NCBI RefSeq assembly: GCF_001544095.1 | Contig: NZ_BCPT01000010.1 | Span: forward strand, 80,285 to 144,284 | Origin: Enterococcus casseliflavus NBRC 100478 | GTDB taxonomy: Bacteria > Bacillota > Bacilli > Lactobacillales > Enterococcaceae | Length of the DNA stretch: 64,000 nucleotides | Reading direction: 5' to 3' | The notes under the pieces: model-generated | Databases searched by the model: none | Told to the model about the DNA's origin: nothing | What the model saw: the letters and a program-made list of their open reading frames with translations, nothing else | Shown: positions 34,620 to 44,911 of the stretch, in pieces | Layout of the letters: each line of letters opens with the position of its first letter | Position numbering within the stretch: the first letter of the stretch is position 1 | Program-made: the position numbers and the translations under genes

Positions 34620-35051
34620 TTACTCAACGAGTGATTTGAATTCGCCATAGCCTTTTTCATCCATTTCTGCTAAAGGGATGAACTTCAATGCTGCCGAGTT
34701 GATACAATAGCGCAAACCGCCTTTGTCCTGAGGACCGTCTGAAAAAACATGTCCTAAATGAGAGTCAGCTTCTTTGCTGCGGACTTCTACCCGATGCATG
34801 CCGTGAGAAAAATCGGCTTTTTCTTGAATATCTTGGCGACTGATCGGTTTCGAAAAGGACGGCCAGCCACAACCTGCGTCATATTTATCAGTAGAAGCAA
34901 ACAATGGTTCTCCGTTGACGATATCAACATAGATCCCTTTTTCATAAAAATCATCATACTCGCCAGTAAAGGGGCGTTCGGTTGCATTTTCTTGGGTCAC
35001 CGCATATTCGATCGGCGACAATTTTTCTTTTAATTCTTTTTTATCTGTCAT
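34620..35051 (-). CDS. msrB: Peptide-methionine (R)-S-oxide reductase MsrB
   Basis: The protein has 143 residues. GCGWPSF near residue 60, [22 protein letters not shown], and [11 protein letters not shown] with the catalytic Cys116 identify MsrB, which reduces the R-epimer of methionine sulfoxide in oxidised proteins. The two CxxC zinc motifs of some MsrB proteins are absent, as in many Firmicutes enzymes. Cys61 may serve as resolving cysteine. It is monocistronic; no msrA is adjacent. Confidence 0.96.
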   Translation of the reverse strand: MTDKKELKEKLSPIEYAVTQENATERPFTGEYDDFYEKGIYVDIVNGEPLFASTDKYDAGCGWPSFSKPISRQDIQEKADFSHGMHRVEVRSKEADSHLGHVFSDGPQDKGGLRYCINSAALKFIPLAEMDEKGYGEFKSLVE

Positions 35052-35139
35052 TTTTTCACCTGCTTTTCCTCTAGACTCATCCTGTATGCTCTATCATGCC
35101 TTTTTTCTTAGCGAATGTAAAATGACTTGCTCAAATTGT

Positions 35140-35538
35140 TTAAGGGTTTTGCAGCTTTTGCCAACGAGTCGTTGGTTCCGCAAAGTGGTAGAAATGCGGT
35201 TGGTCTTTTGTATAGATTTCTTCGGTTAAGACAGCTTCTGGCAAGTTGCCAAACAACCCAGCCGCAAAAAAATAGGTGTGTGCTTCTTTGAGGTAAAAGA
35301 ACAGGCTCGAGCCGCATTGACTGCAGAATCCTCGCTGTGCCCACTCAGAAGAATCGTAACGTCGCAGCCACTTCGCTCCTTGAAGAGCTATCTGGTCCTC
35401 AGCGCATGGCGCAAGAGCAAACATCGGTCCGCCATGAAATTTCTGGCAGAGACTACAATGACAAACCGTGATTTCTTTCGCAACTCCCGTCAAGTTGATC
35501 GTGACTTTGCCGCAAAGACAACTACCAGAAACATCCAT
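35140..35538 (-). CDS. GFA / CENP-V family zinc protein
   Basis: The protein has 132 residues with the full cysteine pattern of the family: CxC (Cys7, Cys9), CxCxxC (Cys26, Cys28, Cys31) and CxxC (Cys72, Cys75), which bind structural zinc. Founding members were described as glutathione-dependent formaldehyde-activating enzymes, but most homologues lack shown activity, so only the fold is claimed. It is directly downstream of maf (2-base gap) and likely co-transcribed with mutS-mutL-maf. Confidence 0.88.
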   Translation of the reverse strand: MDVSGSCLCGKVTINLTGVAKEITVCHCSLCQKFHGGPMFALAPCAEDQIALQGAKWLRRYDSSEWAQRGFCSQCGSSLFFYLKEAHTYFFAAGLFGNLPEAVLTEEIYTKDQPHFYHFAEPTTRWQKLQNP

Positions 35539-35540
35539 CC

Positions 35541-36101
35541 TTATTCCTCCTCCGTAAACTCTTGCAACAACTGATAGACCGCAGCGACAGGAAATCCTAC
35601 GATCGTATAAAAATCGCCGTTTATCGATGAGACAAATATTTTGGCTGCCCCTTGGATCCCATAGGCGCCCGCTTTGTCTTGGTACTCATCTAAGGCAAGA
35701 TACTTGTCGATCTCTTGATCCGTCAAAGGACGAAACACAACTTCCGTCGAAACCACTGCTTGGCGTTGCTGTTTGCCTTTTTGCAAAACGACGGCGGTAT
35801 GCACCCAATGGGTACGTCCGCTCATTTTTCGCAACATCGACCGAGCATCTTTACGGTCGACTGGCTTTCCTAAGATTTCTTCACCCACCACGACCGTCGT
35901 ATCGCTTGCGATCACCAGATCTTCAGGATAGGTTTGCGCAATAGCCGCCGCTTTTTCTGCTGCCATCCGTTGGACATAAGGGATCGCAGCTTCGTTTGGT
36001 CGGACCGACTCGTCGATATCTGCTGGTATGACCGCAAATTCCGAGACTAACTCCGCTAATAATTCTTTGCGCCGCGGCGACTGTGAAGCCAAAATAATCA
36101 T
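35541..36101 (-). CDS. maf: Maf family nucleotide pyrophosphatase
   Basis: The protein has 186 residues from the ATG in MIILASQSPRRKELL; longer readings enter mutL. SQSPRR at the N-terminus and ASDTTVVVG, GKPVDRKDARSML and DKAGAYGIQG in the middle and C-terminal part are Maf signatures. The enzyme hydrolyses non-canonical or modified nucleoside triphosphates, and in Bacillus it also affects septum formation. Its ATG overlaps the mutL stop (ATGA), so it is translationally coupled to mismatch repair genes. Confidence 0.95.
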   Translation of the reverse strand: MIILASQSPRRKELLAELVSEFAVIPADIDESVRPNEAAIPYVQRMAAEKAAAIAQTYPEDLVIASDTTVVVGEEILGKPVDRKDARSMLRKMSGRTHWVHTAVVLQKGKQQRQAVVSTEVVFRPLTDQEIDKYLALDEYQDKAGAYGIQGAAKIFVSSINGDFYTIVGFPVAAVYQLLQEFTEEE

Positions 36102-38206
36102 TCCATGCCACTCCTTGCTCGATGAGGATCTTGAATCCGTTTGAACATCCGCTCCATGTCGCTGTTGGTGAAATGGATCAGCACCGGACGACCATGGGGA
36201 CAGTTGAAGGGATTCTCGCATTTCGCTAAATCTTGCAACAAGATCCTAGCTTGTGCTTCATTCAAATAGTGATTGGCTTTGATGGATCGTTTGCAGCTCA
36301 TCATGATCGCGGTTGCTTCACGAAACTTTTTGACACTGACACTTCCTGTCGTCAATAACATATCGATCATTTCGCGGATGATGGCTTCTTCTTCACCGCT
36401 AGGGTACCACGTCGGGTGCGCTCGGACGATGAAACTATTGGTCCCAAAAGATTCCAGATGGATCCCGACTTCTGCCAGCTTGTCGCTTTGTTCTTGTAAT
36501 TGCAGTGCATCGCTGTTGGGATAATCCAAAACGATCGGCACCAACAATTCTTGCAGGTCATTGGTCACTTCGCCGATTTTTTCGCGGTAATACTCGTATT
36601 TGATTCGTTCTTGCGCCGCATGCTGGTCGACGATATATAGCCCCGCCTCGCTTTGGGCAAACAAATAGGTCCCATGCATCTGCCCAAAATAATCCAATTG
36701 GGGAAAACGCTCCTTCGCTGGTTCTTCTTCCAGCAACCGTTCGACCGTTTTTAGGTAGTTGCGGTCATCCCCATGCATTTCAGGATGCAGAGTCGCTTGA
36801 CTTTGCAGATCTTGCGCCGTAAGCTCTGGCGTCTCATCTGGGAGAAAGACTGGCGCTTCTGGCAGCGACGCTTTTGTTTCCGTCTGGCCTTCCACAAATG
36901 GTTTTCGGACAGGCTTATTTGGCAGCGTCTCTTCCAAACTGCGAAAGGTTTCCTCGGTTTCTTCCAACAGGTTGTCGCTAGATTCCTGTGGCATTTCTGG
37001 AAGTTTTCCACCTTCCTCCACAGGTTTTTCCACAGAGTTATCCACAGTCTGTTGATAAGTGTTGCCCTGCACCTCAAATTTCCCTGTTTCGCGATTATAA
37101 GACAACCCAGAAGTCGAATTTCCTGCTGACTCCAGTTCCAAGCCAAGCTGCTGGACTTTTGGCTGATCGGCAACTTTTTTCTTAAAACGCAGATTGTCAG
37201 CCGCGTTAGGAATCAAATTGATTTCCCGCAGCGCCTCATTGATGGCTTTACTGATTAGCTTGGTCAATTCTTCTTCTTTTGACAAACGAACTTCTTGCTT
37301 AGTCGGATGAACGTTGACATCGACTAATAAGGGGTCCATTTTGATTTCAAGGACAGCTAATGGAAAACGACCGACCATCAATTTTGATCCGTAACCAGCA
37401 ACGATCGCTTTATTCAAAGCGAAGTTGCGAATATAACGACCATTGATGATCGTGGATAAATAGTTGCGGCTGGCTCGGGTGACTTCTGGCAGTGACACAA
37501 AGCCAGTGACTTTAAAGTCGAGGTCCTCAGTATCGATCGCGATCATTTTTTTGGCGGTTTCCACCCCGTAGATCCCTGCGATGGTTTGTTTTAACTGCCC
37601 ACTTCCAGTGGTGCTCAACATCTTATTGCCTTCATGAACGAGACGAAAAGCCACTTCTGGGTGGCTCAGGGCGATCCGATTGACGATATCGCCGATGTTC
37701 GCTAGTTCCGTTTGCAGCGTCTTGACATATTTCAAACGTGCCGGTGTATTGTAAAAGAGGTTTTCCACAGTGATCTTGGTTCCTTGCCGCAAGTTGGCAG
37801 GCAGATGCTCTTCAACAGCGCCGCCTTTTAAGCGCATAAAGGAGCCTTGTTGGGCGCCTTTGACTGCCGTTTCAATCGAGAGGATTGAAACCGAAGCGAT
37901 ACTAGGCAAAGCTTCCCCGCGAAACCCGAGGGTACGTATTCGAAACAAGTCATCCCGATTGTGGATTTTACTGGTGGCGTGGCGTTTAAAGGCAGTCAAG
38001 ACATCCTCTTCTGCAATTCCTTCGCCATTATCGATGACTTGGATTTTACGCAAGCCCGCTTCTTCAATAAAAATATCGATTTGGGTACTGCCGGCATCCA
38101 CGGCGTTTTCAACTAATTCTTTGACGACAGAAGCCGGTCGCTCAACGACTTCTCCTGCCGCGATTTGGTTCGCCAGACGTTCGGATAACTCTTGGATCTT
38201 TCCCAT
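36098..38206 (-). CDS. mutL: DNA mismatch repair protein MutL
   Basis: The protein has 702 residues. The GHKL ATPase motifs are clear: ELVENAVDAGST, DNGEGI, GFRGEALPSI and the KITVENLFYNTPAR loop. A long Glu/Pro-rich linker (about 350-500) leads to the C-terminal dimerisation domain with the endonuclease motif VDQHAAQERIKYEYY and CPHGRPVLIHF, as in MutL proteins of MutH-less bacteria. It nicks the newly made strand after MutS binds a mismatch. It is 15 bases after mutS and overlaps maf by 4 bases. Confidence 0.98.
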   Translation of the reverse strand: MGKIQELSERLANQIAAGEVVERPASVVKELVENAVDAGSTQIDIFIEEAGLRKIQVIDNGEGIAEEDVLTAFKRHATSKIHNRDDLFRIRTLGFRGEALPSIASVSILSIETAVKGAQQGSFMRLKGGAVEEHLPANLRQGTKITVENLFYNTPARLKYVKTLQTELANIGDIVNRIALSHPEVAFRLVHEGNKMLSTTGSGQLKQTIAGIYGVETAKKMIAIDTEDLDFKVTGFVSLPEVTRASRNYLSTIINGRYIRNFALNKAIVAGYGSKLMVGRFPLAVLEIKMDPLLVDVNVHPTKQEVRLSKEEELTKLISKAINEALREINLIPNAADNLRFKKKVADQPKVQQLGLELESAGNSTSGLSYNRETGKFEVQGNTYQQTVDNSVEKPVEEGGKLPEMPQESSDNLLEETEETFRSLEETLPNKPVRKPFVEGQTETKASLPEAPVFLPDETPELTAQDLQSQATLHPEMHGDDRNYLKTVERLLEEEPAKERFPQLDYFGQMHGTYLFAQSEAGLYIVDQHAAQERIKYEYYREKIGEVTNDLQELLVPIVLDYPNSDALQLQEQSDKLAEVGIHLESFGTNSFIVRAHPTWYPSGEEEAIIREMIDMLLTTGSVSVKKFREATAIMMSCKRSIKANHYLNEAQARILLQDLAKCENPFNCPHGRPVLIHFTNSDMERMFKRIQDPHRARSGME

Positions 38207-38221
38207 CTGCTGACCTTCTTT

Positions 38222-40774
38222 CTAAATTCGTTTTTGCAGCTCGTACAATGTATTCAGAGCATCCATCGGGGTCATTTCCAACAGATTCAATTTCTTCAAT
38301 TGATCGATGACGCCGATTTCTTCCGTAGATACTTCACTAAACAACGACAACTGCTGACTTTCTTCGACGACGGGTTTTGGCTGTACCGTCGGTTCATGTT
38401 CTTCCAGCGCTTTTAAGATCGTGGCTGCGCGCTGTAAGAGTGCACTTGGCAGTCCAGCAATTTTGGCTACATGGATCCCATAGCTTTTATCTGCGGGCCC
38501 TTCCATCATCTTATGCAAGAAGACGACTTCGCCTTCTTTTTCAACGGCACCAACATGGACATTGCGCAAGTGCGCCAATTCCTCATCTAAAACCGTCAGC
38601 TCATGATAATGGGTGGAGAAAAGTGTTTTGGCATGAACTTCTTTGTGGATATATTCAATGATGGCTTGTGCCAATGCCATCCCATCATAGGTCGCAGTCC
38701 CACGCCCTAACTCATCAAACAAAATCAAGCTGTTAGGCGTTGCATGACGCAGCGCTTGGTTGGCTTCCATCATCTCCACCATAAACGTGCTTTGACCGGC
38801 GATCAGGTCATCGCTGGCACCGATGCGAGTAAAGATCCGATCAAAAATCGGCATCTCTGCAGATTGTGCGGGTACGAAACAGCCGATCTGCGCCATAATG
38901 ACTAGCAAGGCAAACTGCCGCATGTACGTACTTTTCCCAGACATATTTGGGCCTGTGATCAACAAGATCTCTGTTTCTTCATCCATCACGATACTATTCG
39001 GAATGTACTCTTGGTGACCAAGGACTTTTTCCACTACAGGATGACGGCCGTCGATGATCGATACCGCTCGTTTTTTCGCTACTGTCGGCCGCACGTATTG
39101 GTAGCGTTCCGAAACTGTGGCGAAACTTTGTAAGACATCGACCGCACTGACGGCTTTGGCTAACTTTTGTAGACGGGTGATACTCTTTTTCACTTCTTCA
39201 CGGACGTCAAGAAACAGGCGGTATTCCAAATCCACCGATTTCTCTTCGGCTTCTAAAATCAAAGTCTCCAGTTTTTTCAACTCGGGGGAAATAAACCGTT
39301 CCGCATTGGCTAACGTTTGCTTGCGCTCGTAGCGAGAGGTATCTAAATTCACTAGATTGGCTTTCGTGATCTCAATGTAATAGCCAAAGACGCGGTTGAA
39401 CCCAACTTTCAGGTTTTTGACTCCCGTCGCTTGGCGTTCGTTGGCTTCTAATTCCGCCAGCCATTGCTTGCCGTTACGCATCGCTGTACGGTATTCATCT
39501 AATTGTTGATGGAACCCGTCTTTTATAATGTTGCCTTCCGTGATCTGTAACGGGGCATCTTCATCGATCGCAGCTTCGATCAGTGCAACCAAATCATCTA
39601 AGGGCGTTAATTCCAGCAGCAAGTCATTCCACTCGCCACGGTTGATGCCTTGCAGCAATTGCGCGATCAAAGGCACTTGCTCCAAAGAAGATTTCAACTG
39701 CAGCAAATCGCGGCCATTGACATTTCCGAAGGCGACCCGTCCGACTAAGCGTTCCATGTCATAGACTTTCGTCAACGCTTCTTGCAGATCTGCTCGCTCA
39801 AAGAAACTGTCCAGTAACGATTGGACCATTTCTTGGCGGGCAGTGATTTTCTTTGGCTGGATCAAGGGACGGTCTAACCATTGCTTTAACAAACGGCCAC
39901 CCATTGCGGTTTTTGTCTCGTCCAACAACCACAAAAGAGTCCCTTGTTTTTTGCCAGTTCGAATCGACTGCGTCAATTCTAAGTTGAATTTGGAATAATG
40001 ATCCATTTTCAAGGAATGATCGGGCTGATATTCCACGGCTTGTTGAATATGCGCTAAACTGCGTTTTTGGGTGATCGCCAAATAACTTAGCAACTTCCCT
40101 GTGACTACTTTTTCTAACTCTTGGGAGAGAGGTTCTGTTAAAAATTGAAATTCGGCATTTTCTTCCAACGTTTCTTGCTTAGAAAACACGACATTCAAGC
40201 GATTGGTCAGTGTTGTTTGCAATGACTCAGGGATCTCGCTGCACAAAACGACTTCTTTCGTTTGCAGAGCGGCGGCCTCATTGACGACAGCTTCTTCATC
40301 TTCCAATTGCGCTGCTTTTAATTCACCGGTACTTAGATCGACATAGGCAAAGCCAAAACGCTCCCCTTGCTGCAAAACAGCTGTCAAAAAGTTGTTTTCT
40401 TTGGCGGATAGGCCTTTGCTGTCCATCACCGTTCCCGGCGTGATCAGTTGAACGACTTCGCGTTTGACCATTCCTTTGGTGGTTTTTGGATCTTCCACTT
40501 GCTCACAAATCGCTACTTTGTAGCCTTGCTCGATCAAGGTGTCGATGTAATTGCTGGCAGCGTGGTAAGGCACCCCACACATAGGGATCGGTTCCTCCGC
40601 ATTTTTGTTGCGGCTGGTTAACGTCAGTTCTAAAATTTGTGCTGCCTTGACAGCATCCTCATTAAATAATTCATAGAAATCCCCTAAACGATAGAATAAA
40701 AAAGCATCTTGGTACTGAGCCTTGATGCTTAAATACTGTTCCATCATCGGGGTATTTTTAGTTTTTTGAGGCAT
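38222..40774 (-). CDS. mutS: DNA mismatch repair protein MutS
   Basis: The protein has 850 residues from the ATG of MPQKTKNTP, which has GAGGAGG at 9-base spacing; the ATG three codons earlier abuts that site. N-terminal mismatch-binding domain with the Phe-x-Glu-type wedge ([11 protein letters not shown]), connector, clamp and lever, then the ABC-type ATPase: [13 protein letters not shown] (Walker A), [29 protein letters not shown] and the THYHEL motif. It recognises mispairs and recruits MutL. It overlaps the ymcA gene by 17 bases. Confidence 0.98.
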   Translation of the reverse strand: MPQKTKNTPMMEQYLSIKAQYQDAFLFYRLGDFYELFNEDAVKAAQILELTLTSRNKNAEEPIPMCGVPYHAASNYIDTLIEQGYKVAICEQVEDPKTTKGMVKREVVQLITPGTVMDSKGLSAKENNFLTAVLQQGERFGFAYVDLSTGELKAAQLEDEEAVVNEAAALQTKEVVLCSEIPESLQTTLTNRLNVVFSKQETLEENAEFQFLTEPLSQELEKVVTGKLLSYLAITQKRSLAHIQQAVEYQPDHSLKMDHYSKFNLELTQSIRTGKKQGTLLWLLDETKTAMGGRLLKQWLDRPLIQPKKITARQEMVQSLLDSFFERADLQEALTKVYDMERLVGRVAFGNVNGRDLLQLKSSLEQVPLIAQLLQGINRGEWNDLLLELTPLDDLVALIEAAIDEDAPLQITEGNIIKDGFHQQLDEYRTAMRNGKQWLAELEANERQATGVKNLKVGFNRVFGYYIEITKANLVNLDTSRYERKQTLANAERFISPELKKLETLILEAEEKSVDLEYRLFLDVREEVKKSITRLQKLAKAVSAVDVLQSFATVSERYQYVRPTVAKKRAVSIIDGRHPVVEKVLGHQEYIPNSIVMDEETEILLITGPNMSGKSTYMRQFALLVIMAQIGCFVPAQSAEMPIFDRIFTRIGASDDLIAGQSTFMVEMMEANQALRHATPNSLILFDELGRGTATYDGMALAQAIIEYIHKEVHAKTLFSTHYHELTVLDEELAHLRNVHVGAVEKEGEVVFLHKMMEGPADKSYGIHVAKIAGLPSALLQRAATILKALEEHEPTVQPKPVVEESQQLSLFSEVSTEEIGVIDQLKKLNLLEMTPMDALNTLYELQKRI

Positions 40775-41147
40775 TGGTTTCATCCTCCTCGATGGCTTTA
40801 TTCATTTTCTTTTGGATCTCCGTCGTGACATATTGCAGCAATTCATCTGCTTGCAGTAACGCTTGGCGATAAGCAACCACTAAAGGATGCTGCTCGTATT
40901 CGTTTGTCAATGACGCATAACGCTGCTCGGCAGCTTTTTTTGCTTCGGGTTTCTCATAATGCTCAAATTGAACGATTTCTTTTTGCGCTTGCTTCAGCGC
41001 TTCTTCCAGCTCCAATAGCCCTTGGTTTTGCAAGGCTCGTGCTTGAATTTCTTGAAATTCTTGAACGATCGGATGATCAGACAAGAGCCTTTGCAAAGCA
41101 GCCAGCTCTTGGGCAACGTGTGGTTCCTTGGCTAATTGCTCTTCCAT
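40758..41147 (-). CDS. ymcA: YlbF/YmcA family regulator
   Basis: The protein has 129 residues from the ATG preceded by AGGAGA; upstream in-frame starts lie in the ymdB gene. All-helical, with [19 protein letters not shown] and a C-terminal helix rich in Gln/Lys. It matches the YlbF/YmcA (Ric) group. In Bacillus subtilis the YlbF-YmcA-YaaT complex adjusts RNase Y-dependent mRNA processing and development. The position between ymdB and mutS matches the YmcA-type neighbourhood, but choosing YmcA over YlbF is tentative. Confidence 0.75.
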   Translation of the reverse strand: MEEQLAKEPHVAQELAALQRLLSDHPIVQEFQEIQARALQNQGLLELEEALKQAQKEIVQFEHYEKPEAKKAAEQRYASLTNEYEQHPLVVAYRQALLQADELLQYVTTEIQKKMNKAIEEDETNASKN

Positions 41148-41154
41148 GCTTCTC

Positions 41155-41952
41155 CTATTCTGTAAATGGGCGATCTTCACTGATTTGGATCGGACGGATC
41201 GATTTTGCTTTACCAGTGGCTTCATCAATCTCAAGCAAGCAAGCCGACAAAATACTGCGGCCTTTTTCAATCACTTCAAACCGTTGCGGCAACGCCGTCA
41301 AAAATTTTTCAATGACTGGTTCGCGTTTCATCCCCAAGATCCCATCATAAGGACCAGTCATGCCGACATCTGACAAATAAGCCGTTCCTTGGGGCAAAAT
41401 CCGCGCATCATTGGTCTGGACGTGGGTATGCGTGCCGACGACTGCCGAAACACGGCCATCCAAATACCAGCCCATCGCTTGTTTTTCGCTGGTGGTCTCC
41501 CCATGAAAATCCACAAAGATAAACGGTGTACGTTTGCGGGCAATCGCAACCAGTTCATCCATTTTGCGAAACGGATCATCAAGGTCTACCATGAACGAGC
41601 GAGCTTGCATGTTGATTACCGCTAATTCAATGGTGTTGACTTTCACAAATACCATGCCGACGCCCGGTGTTCCCTCTGGAAAATTGGCTGGACGAATCAT
41701 TTTCTTCGCATCGCCAATAAATTCAAAAATGTCACGGTTGTCCCATGTATGATTGCCTAGTGTCACGACATCGACACCATCTTGCAAAAATTTCTTATAG
41801 ATTTTACCAGTGATCCCACGACCCGCCGCCGCATTCTCGCCGTTTGCGATCGTCACCTGTGGCCGATACGCCTTTTTTAATTTTGGAAGGTACTCCGTGA
41901 TCGTTTCTCTTCCTAATGAACCAACTACATCTCCAATGAATAATACCCGCAC
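41155..41952 (-). CDS. ymdB: YmdB family metallophosphoesterase
   Basis: The protein has 265 residues. MRVLFIGDVVGSLGRE at the start, VTLGNHTWDN, FVDFHGETTSEKQAMG and VVGTHTHVQTND are the metal-binding motifs of TIGR00282 proteins. Bacillus YmdB is a 2',3'-cyclic nucleotide phosphodiesterase that affects biofilm and motility choices through RNA turnover. The gene leads the ymdB-ymcA-mutS-mutL-maf cluster, 7 bases before ymcA, and links RNA decay with repair genes as in other Firmicutes. Confidence 0.94.
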   Translation of the reverse strand: MRVLFIGDVVGSLGRETITEYLPKLKKAYRPQVTIANGENAAAGRGITGKIYKKFLQDGVDVVTLGNHTWDNRDIFEFIGDAKKMIRPANFPEGTPGVGMVFVKVNTIELAVINMQARSFMVDLDDPFRKMDELVAIARKRTPFIFVDFHGETTSEKQAMGWYLDGRVSAVVGTHTHVQTNDARILPQGTAYLSDVGMTGPYDGILGMKREPVIEKFLTALPQRFEVIEKGRSILSACLLEIDEATGKAKSIRPIQISEDRPFTE

Positions 41953-42049
41953 ACATTTTTCCTCTTCTCTTTTAGCTTCTTTTCTATTATAAGGGTTTTG
42001 GTCCAGAAAAAAAAGGTTCTTTCACTTGCGGTTCTTCCCTGCAGCAGAA

Positions 42050-42090
42050 CAAAAAAACACGCTAGACTCTTTCGCATCAGTCTAGCGTGT
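42050..42090 (-). terminator. Terminator of pepT
   Basis: On the minus strand ACACGCTAGACT pairs with AGTCTAGCGTGT around a GATGCGAAAG loop, followed by TTTTTTTGTTC, 13 bases after the pepT stop. Confidence 0.88.
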
Positions 42091-42102
42091 CGCTTAATTC
42101 TC

Positions 42103-43338
42103 TTAGGAAACAGTGGTGTCCTCTTGTCCTACATGTTCTACGATCGCCACGATCAAATCACGGGCTTTTTCCATCGCTTCCACGGTAATAAATTCATACT
42201 GGCCATGGAAGTTTTCACCGCCGACAAATAAGTTCGGTGTTGGGATCCCTTTATAGGTGATTTTCGATCCGTCGGTCCCGCCACGAAACGGTGCTTCGAT
42301 CGGCGTCACGCCAATCGCTTGCATCCCTGCTCGGGCAGCTTCGATACTGCGGGGATCTTTCTTGATCAAATCCCCCATATTGTAATATTGATCATACAGC
42401 GTATAGGTGATACGTTCTTGCCCATAGGCTGTGTTCAGTTCATCAATGATCCCTACGATGTTGGCTTTTCGCTGTTCAAAAAGCGTATGATCGTGATCAC
42501 GAATGATATAAGAAACTTCTGCTCGACCAATATGTCCCGTCAAATTGTGCAGCAGGTAGAAGCCTTCATACCCGCGGGTGCGTTCAGGAACTTCCTCTGC
42601 TGGTAAGGCATCATCGATTTGATGCGCGATTTTCAAGGCGTTGACCAAACGACCATAGGCAGTCCCAGGATGCACACTCGTACCGTCGATCGTTATATCG
42701 ATACGAGCCGCATTAAAGGTTTCATATTCCATATGGCCCACGCGACCACTGTCCATCGTGTAAGCAAATGCTATTGGAAAATCCGCCGCATCAAAGCGAT
42801 CAGCGCCAGTCCCGATCTCTTCGTCAGGACCAAAAGCGACCCAGACATCGCCACGCTTATGCGCATCCATCGTTTGTAAGATCCGCAGCGCATCAATGAT
42901 CTCTGCGATACCAGCTTTATCATCTGCACCCAGCAGGGTCGTTCCATCCGTTGTGATCAACGTTTCGCCGACATAGTCTTTGAGATTAGGAAATTCAGCA
43001 GTTGTCATATAAATGGCTTTTTCTTTATTTAAACAAACATCCTTGCCATCGTAATTTTCATGGATCTGCGGTTGAATATTTTCAGCTTCGAAATCTGCCG
43101 TATCTACATGGGCAATAAAGCCAATCGCCGTTTTTTCAGGATTACCAGGTAGACGTCCGATCACAAAACTATTCTTTTCATAGTAAGCAACATCCGCTAA
43201 TCCCATCTCGATCAACTGATCTTTCAATAAAAGAGCCAACTCAACTTGTCCCTGCGTCGTTGGGATGGTCTGACTCGTGGCATCCGAGCGAGTATTCATT
43301 TTTGCATAGGTCAAAAAATCCTTTAAGATTGCTTTCAA
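42103..43338 (-). CDS. pepT: Tripeptide aminopeptidase, peptidase T
   Basis: The protein has 411 residues, the usual size. The M20 metal-site motifs are present: GFIAHVDTADF, TTLLGADDKAGIAEI, VAFGPDEEIGTGADRFD and, near the C-terminus, PFRGGTDGSKITYKG with NLFVGGENFHGQ. This cytosolic dizinc enzyme removes the N-terminal residue from tripeptides and completes degradation of imported peptides. It is separated from mgsA by about 37 bases and may be co-transcribed with it. Confidence 0.96.
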   Translation of the reverse strand: MKAILKDFLTYAKMNTRSDATSQTIPTTQGQVELALLLKDQLIEMGLADVAYYEKNSFVIGRLPGNPEKTAIGFIAHVDTADFEAENIQPQIHENYDGKDVCLNKEKAIYMTTAEFPNLKDYVGETLITTDGTTLLGADDKAGIAEIIDALRILQTMDAHKRGDVWVAFGPDEEIGTGADRFDAADFPIAFAYTMDSGRVGHMEYETFNAARIDITIDGTSVHPGTAYGRLVNALKIAHQIDDALPAEEVPERTRGYEGFYLLHNLTGHIGRAEVSYIIRDHDHTLFEQRKANIVGIIDELNTAYGQERITYTLYDQYYNMGDLIKKDPRSIEAARAGMQAIGVTPIEAPFRGGTDGSKITYKGIPTPNLFVGGENFHGQYEFITVEAMEKARDLIVAIVEHVGQEDTTVS

Positions 43339-43375
43339 TTCTGCACGTCCTTTTTCTTCAATTCTTCTACTATCT

Positions 43376-43798
43376 TTATAACGACAGGGGACGATTGTCC
43401 GTTTCGTGGATCACTTGTCGAAAATCAGCAAAGCCAGCTGCTAACCCGCGCAGCAAGATCTCTGCCGTTCCCATATTGGTGGCTAAAGGAATCTCGTACA
43501 CGTCTGACAAGCGAATCAATGCCGTTACATCTGGTTCATGGGGTTGTGCGGCTAAAGGATCGCGCAAAAAGATCACCATGTCCAAGTCATCTTGCGAAAT
43601 CATGGCGCCAATTTGCTGGTCTCCTCCCAGCGGCCCTGATTTGTAGCGGTGGACAGGCAACTGGGTTGCTTCTTCGATCCTCTTCCCCGTAGTTCCTGTT
43701 GCGAAAAGTTCATGCTGCGCTAAAATTTCTCGATAGGCAGTCACTAATTTTACCATTACATCCTTTTTTCGATCATGAGCAATCAATGCGATTTTCAT
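43376..43798 (-). CDS. mgsA: Methylglyoxal synthase
   Basis: The protein has 140 residues from the second ATG (MKIALIAHD), which has AGGGGGA at 9-base spacing. Signature parts: [36 protein letters not shown] with the catalytic Asp, and [18 protein letters not shown]. It converts dihydroxyacetone phosphate to methylglyoxal and phosphate, a bypass that relieves sugar-phosphate stress. It lies upstream of pepT on the same strand. Confidence 0.95.
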   Translation of the reverse strand: MKIALIAHDRKKDVMVKLVTAYREILAQHELFATGTTGKRIEEATQLPVHRYKSGPLGGDQQIGAMISQDDLDMVIFLRDPLAAQPHEPDVTALIRLSDVYEIPLATNMGTAEILLRGLAAGFADFRQVIHETDNRPLSL

Positions 43799-43854
43799 TT
43801 GCTGCATTCCCCCTTTTTTCTATTGTACCAATTTATTTTCTTTGCGACCGAGAA

Positions 43855-43902
43855 AAAAACAAAAAAACATAGCACAGGTGCCGCAAATCGACTGTGCTAT
43901 GT
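43855..43902 (-). terminator. Terminator of the HAD phosphatase gene
   Basis: On the minus strand ACATAGCACAG pairs with CTGTGCTATGT across a TCGATTTGCGGCAC loop and runs into TTTTTTTG. Confidence 0.88.
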
Positions 43903-43917
43903 CTAAAGGATTCCTTT

Positions 43918-44694
43918 TTAAATCAGTTGTAATTCTTTCAAGGCTAACCAGATGCCATCTTCATCATTGCTAGCGGTCACCATATCTGCGACTTGTTGGA
44001 TCTCAGGGACCGCATTGCCCATTGCCACACCGACACCTGCGGCAGTCAGCATTTCACGATCGTTTTGGCCATCACCAAAACAGATCACATCTTCTTGCGC
44101 TATCCCTAATTGTTCTGCGACACACAGGATCGTTGCTGCTTTGGAGCCTTCTTTTGGAACGACATCCACACTGTTTTCATGCCAACGTACAAAACGCAGT
44201 TTGCTGTATTTCTCGTCAAAGAAATGCTCATACTCTTTTCCGTAAAAAGCCAATGCTTGATAGACTTCTTTTTCTTCAGGAAAGTCCATGTCCAACTCAG
44301 GAAGTTGGGCACCAAAGGAATGCATCGCTGCTTCCATTTTAGCAATATCCAACGAAGACGCTCGTTTCGCTGTATCCATCCCGACAAAGGCCGTATCGAT
44401 CCCAAGCTCTTGGGCTTCTGCCACGAAAGCAGCCAATTGCGTTTCATCGAGCAAATTTTTATACACCTGCTGATGCGAAAGAAAGGCGGCTGCCCCATTA
44501 CATAAAATGTAATTATCAAAGGACAACGAACGAATAATGTCTTGGGCGTGAAAACGACTGCGCCCAGTGGCAACGGTCACGAAATGGCCAGCATCTCGCA
44601 GAAGGTCAAGGGCTTTTAGCGTACTGTCTAGTGGCTGTTTGTTCGAGTCAAGCAAGGTTCCATCAATATCAAAGGCAAAGAATTTCCGATTCAT
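43918..44694 (-). CDS. Cof-type HAD phosphatase
   Basis: The protein has 258 residues. The N-terminal DxDGT motif (Asp9, Asp11 in FAFDIDGTLLDSN), TVATGRSRFHAQ, and C-terminal CFGDGQNDREMLTAAGVGVAMGNAV place it in the Cof-like HAD-IIB group. Members dephosphorylate sugar phosphates, FMN or pyridoxal phosphate; the substrate cannot be predicted. It stands alone between terminators. Its 5' region 44695-44872 contains a 10-bp inverted repeat (GCGGTCATTT / AAATGACCGC) but no gene. Confidence 0.92.
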   Translation of the reverse strand: MNRKFFAFDIDGTLLDSNKQPLDSTLKALDLLRDAGHFVTVATGRSRFHAQDIIRSLSFDNYILCNGAAAFLSHQQVYKNLLDETQLAAFVAEAQELGIDTAFVGMDTAKRASSLDIAKMEAAMHSFGAQLPELDMDFPEEKEVYQALAFYGKEYEHFFDEKYSKLRFVRWHENSVDVVPKEGSKAATILCVAEQLGIAQEDVICFGDGQNDREMLTAAGVGVAMGNAVPEIQQVADMVTASNDEDGIWLALKELQLI

Positions 44695-44872
44695 AAAAGG
44701 TTAAGGCTCGCTTTCTATTAAGAAGTAACTAAGATTTTGGTCTTGGTTGCGGTCATTTTTACAAAAAACAGCAAGAAAAACCGTGCATACTTATTCTTAA
44801 CACAAATGACCGCTGATTTCAACGCTCCGTTAAGGGATGATAGCTTCTTCCTAGAGAAATGTTAGAGAAAAG

Positions 44873-44901
44873 AAAAAAAGAAGCATCGCTGCTTCTTTTT
44901 G
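44873..44901 (-). terminator. Terminator of the formate/nitrite channel gene
   Basis: AAAAAGAAGCA pairs with TGCTTCTTTTT around TCGC. Symmetrical A/T flanks allow it to work on either strand; it lies 11 bases after the stop. Confidence 0.85.
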
Positions 44902-44911
44902 TAGGTTCTGA

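Noticed and set aside
44749..44813. 10-bp inverted repeat upstream of the HAD phosphatase gene
   Set aside because: Loop of 45 bases and no further conserved features; not enough to call a riboswitch or operator.
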